Of a stretch of 34,878 bases of DNA, positions 26,276 to 34,878 are shown in pieces. The translations under genes and the position numbers were made by a program. The stretch is from the NCBI GenBank assembly GCA_019192485.1, contig JAHCMJ010000010.1:1-34878 (forward strand). Direction: 5' to 3'. The notes under the pieces are model-generated. The model ran no database searches, had not been told where the DNA came from, and was given only the letters and a program-made list of their open reading frames with translations. This DNA is from Cyclobacteriaceae bacterium HetDA_MAG_MS6 (GTDB taxonomy: Bacteria; Bacteroidota; Bacteroidia; Cytophagales; Cyclobacteriaceae). The stretch's first letter is position 1. The number at the start of each line of letters is the position of its first letter.

Positions 26276-26684
26276 CCTTTCTCAGTGTCATTAGAAGGTC
26301 TACTTCTGTTACTAACCGATCTACATCCTCCATAGTTACCTCATAAACGCCTTTCACAGCAGCATCTCGAGCTACTAATAGGAAAAATGGTTTTGCGTAA
26401 TGTTCCTCCAGGCAGGAGGAAATTTCTTGATCCACGATATAGTTGAAGTCAATAGAGGAAAGGTAGCGTTTTACTCTGTTTTCTTGATTGCGCTGTGGAA
26501 TTGAAAGTTCTCTGTCGTTGCAAAAAACCAAAGCGTTACTCAATTCACAATCAGGGGAAACATACCCCAGCGTATCCAAATGAAATTTATTCTCACCAAA
26601 AGCCTGTAAAAAAAGGTACCAGACCACTGGTACCCCTAATATGACAAGGAGAAAAACTCCTTTAAATAGCTTTTTTAAAACCAA
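26259..26684 (-). CDS. degenerate Sco1/SenC-like protein lacking the copper-site core
   Basis: N-terminal anchor + FGENKFHLDTLG and C-terminal KPFFLLVARDAAVKGVYEVTMEDVDRLVTEVDLLM resemble Sco ends; only 141 aa with no CxxxC. Confidence 0.5.
   Translation of the reverse strand: MVLKKLFKGVFLLVILGVPVVWYLFLQAFGENKFHLDTLGYVSPDCELSNALVFCNDRELSIPQRNQENRVKRYLSSIDFNYIVDQEISSCLEEHYAKPFFLLVARDAAVKGVYEVTMEDVDRLVTEVDLLMTLRKDENTK
26615..26634. repeat. perfect inverted repeat GGTACCAG-acca-CTGGTACC (8-bp stem, 4-nt loop)
   Basis: Direct reading; inside the Sco-like ORF. Confidence 0.85.
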
Positions 26685-26691
26685 CCCCTAT

Positions 26692-27018
26692 CTAAGATAA
26701 GACCTGCAAAATAGCATCAGCCTGGAACAATAGAATAAAGATCAGGAATACGATAAAGAGCATCGGCAATACGATCGACAGCTTTAGCGATTTCTTCTCA
26801 TGCCCAAGATGCATAAATTCAGCTACTATGTAGTATGCTTTGAAGATAGTAAGCACAATGAAAACCACTATCCGGAGCCATTTGTACTCATGGGGTACCG
26901 TAAAGGCTATTAAGAACTCGAATGCAGTAATAACTGCCAAGATTATCGTCACCTTCACAAAGAGTTTTACTTTCTCTTTGTTAACTGGTTTTACCTCTAT
27001 TTGAGAAACTTCTTCCAT
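26692..27018 (-). CDS. cytochrome c oxidase subunit IV-like protein
   Basis: Three TMs; WLRIVVFIVLTIFKAYYIVAEFMHLGHEKKSLKLSIVLPMLFIVFLIF. Confidence 0.88.
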   Translation of the reverse strand: MEEVSQIEVKPVNKEKVKLFVKVTIILAVITAFEFLIAFTVPHEYKWLRIVVFIVLTIFKAYYIVAEFMHLGHEKKSLKLSIVLPMLFIVFLIFILLFQADAILQVLS

Positions 27019-27035
27019 CTATCTTAAAAACTATT

Positions 27036-27785
27036 TTATACCAAGTAAAAGAATGTGAAAACAAAGACCCAAACCAGGTCTACAAAGTGCCAGTATAGAC
27101 CGACCTTCTCTATCATTTCATAATGACCAACCTTCTCTAATTTACCAACTACCGTCTGGTAAAATATAATAAAGTTGATAACCACTCCACTAAGTACATG
27201 AAAGCCATGAAAACCTGTGATAAAAAAGAACAATGCCGCAAAATTAGATGGTCCGTATTGATTCATTGTCAAATTCGCACCAAAGAATATTGATCCATCT
27301 AGCAGTCTGCCGCCATATGCGGTACCATGAATAAAGTGAGACCATTCCCAAGCCTGACAACCTAAGAAAACTAAACCTCCTACGATGGTCCAAAGCATCC
27401 ATTTCTCTACACCTCTCCTATCCATGCGTTCACCTGCTTCCACAGCCAATACCATAGTAACGCTACTCATGATCAAAATAAATGTCATGATCCCCACGAA
27501 TACCAGTGGCGCATGTAGTCCATGCAAGAACGGAACTGCCTCAAAAACCTTTTCCGGAATAGGCCAGTAAGACTGCGAAAAGATAAAATCCTCTACGGCT
27601 CCATCGTAAGCTGGATGGCTAAATCTGATCGTTCCGTAAGTAACGAGGAGCGCTGAAAATGAAAAAGCATCTGACAATAAGAAAAACCACATCATGAGTT
27701 TTCCATAACTCGCTTTCATTGGAGCTAATCCTCCGCTCCAGATATTTTGCTTTTTTTCATCTACGATGACCGCAGTACTAGACAT
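27036..27785 (-). CDS. ctaE: cytochrome c oxidase subunit III (249 aa copy)
   Basis: FFFITGFHGFHVLSGVVINF ... VGLYWHFVDLVWVFVFTFFYLV. Confidence 0.93.
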   Translation of the reverse strand: MSSTAVIVDEKKQNIWSGGLAPMKASYGKLMMWFFLLSDAFSFSALLVTYGTIRFSHPAYDGAVEDFIFSQSYWPIPEKVFEAVPFLHGLHAPLVFVGIMTFILIMSSVTMVLAVEAGERMDRRGVEKWMLWTIVGGLVFLGCQAWEWSHFIHGTAYGGRLLDGSIFFGANLTMNQYGPSNFAALFFFITGFHGFHVLSGVVINFIIFYQTVVGKLEKVGHYEMIEKVGLYWHFVDLVWVFVFTFFYLV

Positions 27786-27794
27786 AGTTTGATA

Positions 27795-28379
27795 CTAGTT
27801 ATTTAAAATCAAAAATAAATATAAATACAACCAAAGTCCACCTAGGAAATGCCAGTATGTAGCGCACATTTCGATCTGTGCCATACTTTTCGAATGAACC
27901 TTGTATCTAAACGCATTAACAAGTACGATCCCTAAAAATACCACTCCACCAACTAGGTGTGCAACGTGCAATCCTGTGAAGATATAGATGAATGACCCTG
28001 CTGGGTTCCCCACAAAAAAAACGTCTTGGGCCACCAATTCCCTCCAAGACAAATATTGTCCAACAATAAAAGCCAAGGCTAAAACACCCGTAACAACTAC
28101 TCCAAGTCGTATCCTAAAAAGATTATTTTGCTTGGCAGAGATGTAAGCAAAGTGCAAACTCGCGCTACTCATCACAATCAAGATCGATGTCACATTGAAC
28201 ATCTTAGGAAAGTCGATCAACAACCAATCACCTTCCGCTTTCTTCACGATGTAAGCGCTGGTTAAGGAAATAAACACCATTACAACTGATATAATAAACA
28301 GCCACATAGCAAATTTCTTCGGATGCATGGATCTTACCATGACTCCATTTTTGTCCAATATAGATGCAGTATTACTCAT
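27795..28379 (-). CDS. cytochrome c oxidase subunit III-like (194 aa copy)
   Basis: IYIFTGLHVAHLVGGVVFLGIVLVNAFRY ... CATYWHFLGGLWLYLYLFL. Confidence 0.9.
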   Translation of the reverse strand: MSNTASILDKNGVMVRSMHPKKFAMWLFIISVVMVFISLTSAYIVKKAEGDWLLIDFPKMFNVTSILIVMSSASLHFAYISAKQNNLFRIRLGVVVTGVLALAFIVGQYLSWRELVAQDVFFVGNPAGSFIYIFTGLHVAHLVGGVVFLGIVLVNAFRYKVHSKSMAQIEMCATYWHFLGGLWLYLYLFLILNN

Positions 28380-29266
28380 CCTACTTTATCAATTAAAAAG
28401 GCAATCTGAACAATAGGCAAATAGATAAAAGATCCGAACATGATCTTCAAAGCCGACTTCCTGGACGTATCCTTCATCAATAAAAAAGTCTGACCAAGGA
28501 AAAGTGTACCACAGATAGTAGCAATCATCCCGCTAGTGATACCTGTCAATCCAAAATAAGTTGGAAGAAGCCCTAATGGTAGTAAAAACAACGTATACAC
28601 CATAATGTTAATAGCTGTACTCAAATCTTTTCTACCACCACCTGGAAGAAGTTTAAACCCAGCTTTCTTGTAATCTTCATCTGCTACCCATGCAATCGCC
28701 CAAAAATGAGGAAATTGCCACACAAATTGAATTCCAAAAATGATCAATGCTTCCAACGTTACCTGTCCGCTCGCCGCTACCCAACCTATGAGTGGAGGCA
28801 AGGCTCCGGGTATAGCTCCTACAAATACCGCAATAGGTCCTACTCTTTTTAGTGGCGTATAGATAAAAGCATATAATACTATAGAACTAAAGGATATTAC
28901 AACTGTCAACGGATTACTTACCAGATAAACCAGCCAAAGTCCAAGTGCTCCTGTAAGTACAGCAAACAACTTGGCCTCATATCGTGATATCCTGCCTGTG
29001 GGAATTGGACGTTTCTCCGTCCTGGACATCACAGCGTCAAACTTCTTTTCAATGATTTGGTTGATGGTGACAGAGGCTCCTGAAATTAAAAAACCACCTA
29101 AGACAAATATTAGGAATTTGGCCCAGTCTAAAGCACCTTGTTGCGCTAACAAATAACCAAATCCCGAAGAAAAAGCTACAAGAAACGACAACCTGAATTT
29201 TAGAAGCTCAAAAAAAGCAAGGGGCTTCCCTTTGACAATATCCCTTCTACCCAATAAGGAAATCAT
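28376..29266 (-). CDS. ctaB: protoheme IX farnesyltransferase
   Basis: UbiA-type; NQIIEKKFDAVMSRTEKRPIPTGRIS; GAIPGALPPLIGW; HFWAIAWVADEDYKKAGFKLLP. Confidence 0.95.
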   Translation of the reverse strand: MISLLGRRDIVKGKPLAFFELLKFRLSFLVAFSSGFGYLLAQQGALDWAKFLIFVLGGFLISGASVTINQIIEKKFDAVMSRTEKRPIPTGRISRYEAKLFAVLTGALGLWLVYLVSNPLTVVISFSSIVLYAFIYTPLKRVGPIAVFVGAIPGALPPLIGWVAASGQVTLEALIIFGIQFVWQFPHFWAIAWVADEDYKKAGFKLLPGGGRKDLSTAINIMVYTLFLLPLGLLPTYFGLTGITSGMIATICGTLFLGQTFLLMKDTSRKSALKIMFGSFIYLPIVQIAFLIDKVG

Positions 29267-30309
29267 ACCGATATCCTCCTTTCATTTTCTATACTGATCA
29301 AAATCAAATAAAATATAGCACCAAATAAAATTGATCCTCCAAGTAAATGTAATGGTTGTAAAAAAGCAGGGACCTCAAAATACGCCATGCCTGCTCCTCC
29401 AGCAATTTCAGCTATAGTGATAGCCGATATCAGCAACATGACCTTACCCAATTGCGAAGTCATCAATACTTTTAGCCTACTTAGCAAATACACCATCCAG
29501 CCACAGAGCGCTGCAAGTAATAGAGAAAAGGTTCTATGAATATAGAAAACCTCAGTAAGGTTCGAAATCCAATTGCTTCTCAAGACTCCCGCAGACACTA
29601 ACCCATCTATATCTTCACGCACCTGAGTACCCATCATGACTTGTGGTAAAAACAAGACCATCATAATCACTGACATCCATTTGAAATTTCTGGTGGTTGC
29701 TCCTATACTTTTTGAACTACCAAGACTTAAATGCCAGGTATAAATCAGTAGAGCTACCAGCAGCAATGCTAAAGCCATATGAAACGATACAAATCCAGGC
29801 AAAAGATTGGTCGATACAACGAGGGAACCAACCCATCCCTGAAAGATTACCAATACCAAAGTGCTGAGCGCAAGGATCGGAATCAACCGGTTCTCACTCC
29901 AATAAGAGAAAGAAAATAAAGCAGTTACGACGATCAAAAGGCCGATAGCTACGCCAATAAGTCGGTTGACATATTCAATCCAAGCCTTTGTTGGATTGAA
30001 AGACTCCTCCTGATGGATCAAAGGATCATTTGAAACACGAGAAGCTAATTGACTCATTCCCACTGATGCAAGTACAGTTGACAGTCTCTGGTTCTTCATG
30101 ACTCTTTTCTGCAGAAATACTTCCTGATAGCCGTCAGGTAATTCTGAAACATTGTTTGGCGGAAAATATCCTGCAAAACACTTCGGCCAGTCAGGGCATC
30201 CCATGCCAGAACCTGTTACTCGAACGATACCGCCTACAAGGATTAGAAAGTAGACAGCAACAATCGTGGCTACATTTATATTTCTAAAAGCCTGCTTACT
30301 AAGCTTCAT
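29263..30309 (-). CDS. ctaA: heme A synthase
   Basis: GGIVRVTGSGMGCPDWPKCF; EYVNRLIG; FYIHRTFSLLLA; 8 TM-like segments. Confidence 0.94.
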   Translation of the reverse strand: MKLSKQAFRNINVATIVAVYFLILVGGIVRVTGSGMGCPDWPKCFAGYFPPNNVSELPDGYQEVFLQKRVMKNQRLSTVLASVGMSQLASRVSNDPLIHQEESFNPTKAWIEYVNRLIGVAIGLLIVVTALFSFSYWSENRLIPILALSTLVLVIFQGWVGSLVVSTNLLPGFVSFHMALALLLVALLIYTWHLSLGSSKSIGATTRNFKWMSVIMMVLFLPQVMMGTQVREDIDGLVSAGVLRSNWISNLTEVFYIHRTFSLLLAALCGWMVYLLSRLKVLMTSQLGKVMLLISAITIAEIAGGAGMAYFEVPAFLQPLHLLGGSILFGAIFYLILISIENERRISV

Positions 30310-32155
30310 CCTCAGCTTTCACCTTCGGAGTGACTTCTTCAGGTTTGGCCAGTTCATTTTCATAATCCGTATTGGACTCAGGAGTGGCCGAGTATGGTAC
30401 TGTCTGAGGGATAAAATCATCCTCTGCTCCAGGTTTGGAGTAGTCATAAGGCCAACGATATACTTTCGGTATCTCTCCAGGCCAATTGCCATGCCCAGGA
30501 TTGACAGGGGTAGTCCATTCCAAGGTATTAGATTTCCAGGGATTGGCTGGTGCTCTTCTCCCTCTGTAAATGCTATAGAAGAAGTTGAAAAGAAATATAA
30601 ACTGAGCTCCGAAAGTCAGGATAGCTGCAATACTTACGAAAGAGTTGAGGTCAGCAAAAGTGCTGAATGCATCAAAACTGGTAAAAGAATAATATCTCCT
30701 GGGGAAACCTGCAATTCCAATGTAGTGTAGCGGGAAAAACACCAGGTATACACCTACGAAAGTGGACCAAAAATGAATGTAACCCAACTTCTCGTCCATC
30801 ATCCTACCAAACATCTTGGGGAACCAATGATAGACCCCTGCTAGCAGTCCGAAGAAAGAAGCACTACCCATCACCAAATGAAAGTGTGCTACAACGAAGT
30901 AAGTGTCGTGAAGGTTGATATCTACGGCAGAGTTACCTAAAAATAACCCAGTCAATCCACCCGAAATAAAGAAGGATACTAATCCAATGGAGAAAAGCAT
31001 GCCTGGTGTAAAGACAATGTTACCTTTCCACAATGTCGTGATGTAGTTAAAAGCCTTCACGGCTGATGGCACGGCTATAATCAAGGTCAGGAACATAAAT
31101 ATTGACCCAAGGAATGGATTCATTCCTGTGACAAACATATGGTGCGCCCAAACGATAAAACTCAAAAATGCAATTGCCAACATAGAACCTATCATGGCTC
31201 TATAACCAAATATTGGCTTCCTGGAATTTGTGGCTATAATCTCGGATGTGATACCCAAAGCAGGCAGAATTACAATATACACCTCGGGATGGCCCAGAAA
31301 CCAGAATAAATGCTGATACAAAATCGGACTCCCTCCCATATTAGGAAGCGCCTCACCGCCAATGTAAATTTGAGATAGGTAAAAACTCGTTCCGAAAGAC
31401 CTATCAAAAACCAGCAGCAACGCTGCAGCAAAAAGTACCGGAAATGAAAGTAGGCCTATAACAGCTGTGATGAAAAATGCCCATATAGTTAGAGGCAGTC
31501 TTGAAAACGACATCCCCTCTGTCCTTAGGTTAATGACTGTAGTGATATAATTGATCCCTCCTAGCAGTGTAGAAGCGATGAAGAAAACCATCGCAACCAG
31601 CCACAAAGTCATCCCAGCTGCTGAACCTTGAATAGCCTGAGGCAAAGCACTCAATGGTGGATAAACGGTCCATCCTCCAGCCGCAGGTCCTGTTTCGAGG
31701 AACAACGAGATGAACATAATAACGCTGGACAAGAAGAAAAACCAGTAGGAAAGCATGTTCATAAACCCGGATGCCATATCTCTGGCCCCAATCTGTAATG
31801 GGATCAGGAAATTGCTGAAAGTGCCACTTAAACCAGCTGTCAAGACAAAGAACACCATGATAGTACCATGCATGGTCACCAATGCCAGGTAAAACTCCGA
31901 GTCTAACTTACCGGAAGTGGTGATCCACTTACCTAGAAGAGGTCGTAACCATTCCAAGTCCATGTCCGGGAAACCTAACTGGAGCCTGAAGATTACAGAA
32001 AGTGCACCCCCAATGATAGCCCAGAATATACCCGTAATCAGGAACTGCTTAGCAATGATCTTATGATCAGTAGAGAAAATATATTTAGAAATAAAACTCT
32101 GTTCATGATCATGATCATGCTCGTCATGATGCCCCATATCTCCGTTTTCAGACAT
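30299..32155 (-). CDS. ctaD: cytochrome c oxidase subunit I
   Basis: MHGTIMVFFVLTAG, WFLGHPEVYIVILPALGI, WAHHMFVTGMNP, HDTYFVVAHFHLVM. Confidence 0.98.
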   Translation of the reverse strand: MSENGDMGHHDEHDHDHEQSFISKYIFSTDHKIIAKQFLITGIFWAIIGGALSVIFRLQLGFPDMDLEWLRPLLGKWITTSGKLDSEFYLALVTMHGTIMVFFVLTAGLSGTFSNFLIPLQIGARDMASGFMNMLSYWFFFLSSVIMFISLFLETGPAAGGWTVYPPLSALPQAIQGSAAGMTLWLVAMVFFIASTLLGGINYITTVINLRTEGMSFSRLPLTIWAFFITAVIGLLSFPVLFAAALLLVFDRSFGTSFYLSQIYIGGEALPNMGGSPILYQHLFWFLGHPEVYIVILPALGITSEIIATNSRKPIFGYRAMIGSMLAIAFLSFIVWAHHMFVTGMNPFLGSIFMFLTLIIAVPSAVKAFNYITTLWKGNIVFTPGMLFSIGLVSFFISGGLTGLFLGNSAVDINLHDTYFVVAHFHLVMGSASFFGLLAGVYHWFPKMFGRMMDEKLGYIHFWSTFVGVYLVFFPLHYIGIAGFPRRYYSFTSFDAFSTFADLNSFVSIAAILTFGAQFIFLFNFFYSIYRGRRAPANPWKSNTLEWTTPVNPGHGNWPGEIPKVYRWPYDYSKPGAEDDFIPQTVPYSATPESNTDYENELAKPEEVTPKVKAEDEA

Positions 32156-32165
32156 AGCTACTTTT

Positions 32166-33251
32166 TTATCGTGAATTTCTTACTACCAGGTTATCAACTG
32201 CTTGCGCAGCCGGAATTGTTTCAATCCCGGCAGCAATCATTGCCGCATCCCGCAAGTCAGCAGGAACTTCAGACAAGTACTCCGGATTTTGTTTCAGCCA
32301 AGGTTCTTGCTCAGCATACCATTTGGCATAGTCTTCCGGCTCATCTACTACGATGATATACTTCATCCCGAAGTGACCTTTGCCACATATCTTATTACAA
32401 ACCAGTTCAAAGTTAAAATCTGGATTCCCTGTTTCTATTCTTAAATCCGCGGTAGACTTGGTAGGTACGAACCAAAACCTCGTTGGCATGCCTGGGACAG
32501 CGTTCATCTGTAGTCTAAAATGCGGTGAATATACACTATGGATCACATCTCTTGCTCTGATATTGAGCAATACTGGTTTTCCTTTTGGTACATGTAGTTC
32601 TCTACCAAAAAAATCATCATGCGTGCTTCGATCTGTCAGATCCATGCCTGCGACATTAGAAGCATCCGTTTTCTTATAATCGTAGTCACCAATTTTACCA
32701 TCGGCACCACCATAGCGTACTGCCCAAGAGTATTGATAGCCGAGCACCTCTATCACTTCCGAATCATCTGGGGCCTTCTGAGTAATATCCACCCAGGCCT
32801 TCCATCCGGAAATAATGAGTAGCGCAAGAACTACTGCAGGAATCCCAGTCCAAATGTACTCTAGTGTATTATTATGGGGGTAATAGAAGGCTTTACGATC
32901 TTCTCGATGTTGATACTTGTATGAAAAGCCAAATAGCAGTATTTGAGTCACTATGAAAACGAAACAGGTTATCGCCATCGTAATCCAAAACAATCTATCA
33001 GTAACTGCTCCATGTTCTGAAGCTAAAGGCTGTACATACGATTCGTCTAACCCGCCAAATGAGAAGTAAAAGAAACCGATAATACCGAGTACTAAGAATA
33101 CAATCATCAATGATGCCTGTATCTTATTAGCAGGAGAAACCTGTTTTGTCGTGTTACCTCTGACTATACCAACTAGTGTAGACACCCGGAAGATGGTGAT
33201 CAATATCGCCAGGATTAAAACTACCGCTACAACTATAACTAAATTCAACAT
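32166..33251 (-). CDS. ctaC: cytochrome c oxidase subunit II (CuA site, no fused cytochrome c domain)
   Basis: Two TMs; VIHSVYSPHFRLQMNAVPGM ... CNKICGKGHFGM. Confidence 0.96.
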   Translation of the reverse strand: MLNLVIVVAVVLILAILITIFRVSTLVGIVRGNTTKQVSPANKIQASLMIVFLVLGIIGFFYFSFGGLDESYVQPLASEHGAVTDRLFWITMAITCFVFIVTQILLFGFSYKYQHREDRKAFYYPHNNTLEYIWTGIPAVVLALLIISGWKAWVDITQKAPDDSEVIEVLGYQYSWAVRYGGADGKIGDYDYKKTDASNVAGMDLTDRSTHDDFFGRELHVPKGKPVLLNIRARDVIHSVYSPHFRLQMNAVPGMPTRFWFVPTKSTADLRIETGNPDFNFELVCNKICGKGHFGMKYIIVVDEPEDYAKWYAEQEPWLKQNPEYLSEVPADLRDAAMIAAGIETIPAAQAVDNLVVRNSR

Positions 33252-33272
33252 ATCTCTTTAATCCTAATATCT

Positions 33273-34547
33273 TTAAATATGATGATGTAAACTTTCTTCC
33301 AACATAGGATGATTCTTGGCAAACAGAGGGGCTTTCGATAATTGATTCAAGACCACATAGATAAAAGCTCCGGCATATACAAACATTAGCCCAAGTTCTA
33401 AAAACCCAAATCCACCATTTTCTTTCAACGTCCCAGGGACGATCATTAGATAGAAGTCTAGCCAATGACCAACAAGTACAATTGGTGTTACCACTTTAAT
33501 AATTCTTGCATGTCTCTTCGCATCCCTGGTCATTAGAATTAAAAAGGGTAGAAAAAAGTTTAAAATAAGATTCAAAAAGAAGAGAGGCGCATAGTGATCA
33601 TTTTTCCATCTTTCGACAAAATAGACAGACTCTTCAGGAATGTTGGCATAATAGATCAAAAGGAATTGCGAAAACCAGATATAGGTCCAGAAGATGGAAA
33701 ACGCGAATACAAACTTACCCAGGTCATGTATATGGTTGGAATTCACTACCGAAAGTAGTCCCTGATCTTTTAGTAGCACTACAATCAAAGCGGTCAATGC
33801 CAGTCCGGATACCCACCAACTCGCGAAAACATACCATCCAAACATCGTGCTGAACCAATGGGTATCAATCGACATCACCCAATCCCAGGCAGATATAGAG
33901 GACGAAACAGCAAAGAAGACAATAAATATGGCAGAAATGCTGCGCAACTTGTACCAGTGATTGGTACCGCCTTCCAAGTCTTCGGAAAAGGCCATTTTCT
34001 TCAATTTGACAAATAACCAATACCATACACCAAAGAAGATAATCATCCTAGCTAAAAAGAATACAGGCAAAGAGGGGTGATCGGATAATGGCCAAAAGAA
34101 AAATCCTTTTTTGCCATCTATAATCGAATCGTATTCCGGAGAACTTGTATCGTACAATGAGTGATGTGTCCAGTGAAATATATCATGACCAACAACCCAA
34201 TAAGAAGCAAACATGATCAACCCTGCAAATGGTATCCACGCTCCATAAGCTAAAGGAATTCTTTTGATGCCAGACGACCATCCGGCTTGGGCTGCGTATT
34301 GAATAGCAAAAAACAAAACTCCGATCAATGCCAACCCAGTGAAAAAGACATTATTAATCCAGATATTAGCAAAAACTCTTTTGGACCAATGAAACGCATG
34401 ATGAGCGCCTTCTTCCGCACCTTGGTGATCATGTCCACCCGTAGCCGCCAATATTATGCCGAGCACAGCCAATAATAAACCTACACCTATGAAAATCAGC
34501 AGGTTCTTTTTGGTCTTGGCTGTAAAATCAAACTTCTCTTCTACCAT
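33273..34547 (-). CDS. actF: alternative complex III subunit ActF (quinol:cytochrome c oxidoreductase, NrfD-like)
   Basis: About 10 TMs; FHWSKRVFANIWINNVFFTGLALIGVLFFAIQYAAQAGWSSGIKRIP typical of ActF; directly upstream of coxII. Confidence 0.9.
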   Translation of the reverse strand: MVEEKFDFTAKTKKNLLIFIGVGLLLAVLGIILAATGGHDHQGAEEGAHHAFHWSKRVFANIWINNVFFTGLALIGVLFFAIQYAAQAGWSSGIKRIPLAYGAWIPFAGLIMFASYWVVGHDIFHWTHHSLYDTSSPEYDSIIDGKKGFFFWPLSDHPSLPVFFLARMIIFFGVWYWLFVKLKKMAFSEDLEGGTNHWYKLRSISAIFIVFFAVSSSISAWDWVMSIDTHWFSTMFGWYVFASWWVSGLALTALIVVLLKDQGLLSVVNSNHIHDLGKFVFAFSIFWTYIWFSQFLLIYYANIPEESVYFVERWKNDHYAPLFFLNLILNFFLPFLILMTRDAKRHARIIKVVTPIVLVGHWLDFYLMIVPGTLKENGGFGFLELGLMFVYAGAFIYVVLNQLSKAPLFAKNHPMLEESLHHHI

Positions 34548-34568
34548 AATGGTTATGAACTGAATTGT

Positions 34569-34878
34569 TTATTGCTTTTGTAAAACCTGAACGTATCTAA
34601 CAATCTTCCACCGGTCCTCAGAACTGATCTGGGAAGCATGAGCTCCCATTCGGCCCTTTCCATTTGTGATTACATGGTAGATGTGCCCCCCGGGTTTGTC
34701 AACAACCGATGCAGAGGTATAAGCCGTAACGCCTTTATATACCTGACCTACCTTACCGTCCCCTAAGCCTTCTTTTCCGTGGCAATGCTCACAGAATCTA
34801 CCGTACAGTTCTTTTCCAGCTTTAACCACGTCCGCAGTACTATCTAGAGGATTCACAAGTAACTTGGCCGCCAAATCA
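34569..34878 (-). CDS. actE: ActE monoheme cytochrome c, N-terminus truncated by the window edge
   Basis: CEHCH heme motif, GRMGAHASQIS distal Met region; the frame stays open to the window end (the track's M is an internal TTG). Confidence 0.85.
   Translation of the reverse strand, partial: DLAAKLLVNPLDSTADVVKAGKELYGRFCEHCHGKEGLGDGKVGQVYKGVTAYTSASVVDKPGGHIYHVITNGKGRMGAHASQISSEDRWKIVRYVQVLQKQ

Noticed and set aside
30266-30730. 154-aa plus-strand ORF
   Set aside because: Longest antisense ORF, but it spans the conserved ctaD/ctaA junction on the opposite strand and shows no protein-like signature.
33154-33465. 103-aa minus-strand ORF
   Set aside because: Same-strand alternative frame across the actF/ctaC junction; both real genes are strongly supported.
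1-34878. CRISPR arrays, tRNA/rRNA genes, transposons, integrase or phage genes
   Set aside because: None recognised on either strand; gene content is housekeeping, envelope and respiratory.

Overview
The window is a gene-dense chromosomal segment that looks like Bacteroidota/Cytophagales, judged from protein style, the three-domain IspG, and the alternative complex III–caa3 oxidase operon. Most genes are on the minus strand. From left to right: (1) about 1-6907 (-), a compact type II secretion / type IV pilus-like operon with prepilin, A24-type prepilin peptidase core, GspE/PilB ATPase, secretin, GspL/PilM-N-like and PilO/GspM-like inner-membrane proteins, a lipoprotein with three repeats, and the first 29 codons of a further membrane protein; (2) a lipoprotein, an SGNH hydrolase, an MmcQ/YjbR protein, a small membrane protein and the large three-domain IspG; (3) an SDR oxidoreductase divergent from an mlaE-mlaF-like ABC pair, then a beta-barrel protein; (4) an M16 peptidase convergent with a 1180-aa outer-membrane-type protein, whose ORF overlaps an NtrY-like 1193-aa histidine kinase; (5) DUF983, a small CxxC membrane protein and a DUF1349-like protein; (6) a terminal-oxidase operon (ActE, ActF, CoxII, CoxI, CtaA, CtaB, two CoxIII, CoxIV, a degenerate Sco-like protein, DUF420). 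I saw no tRNA, rRNA, CRISPR or transposon. The observations most worth a second look are: the minimal secretion/pilus operon with a peptidase lacking the methyltransferase half and a pilin with Ala at -1; a Sco1-like protein that kept its ends but lost its copper site; EF-hand-like loops in three unrelated envelope proteins; a T8 tract where a one-base slip would fuse two overlapping membrane-protein genes; and three convergent gene pairs separated by only 1-5 bp.
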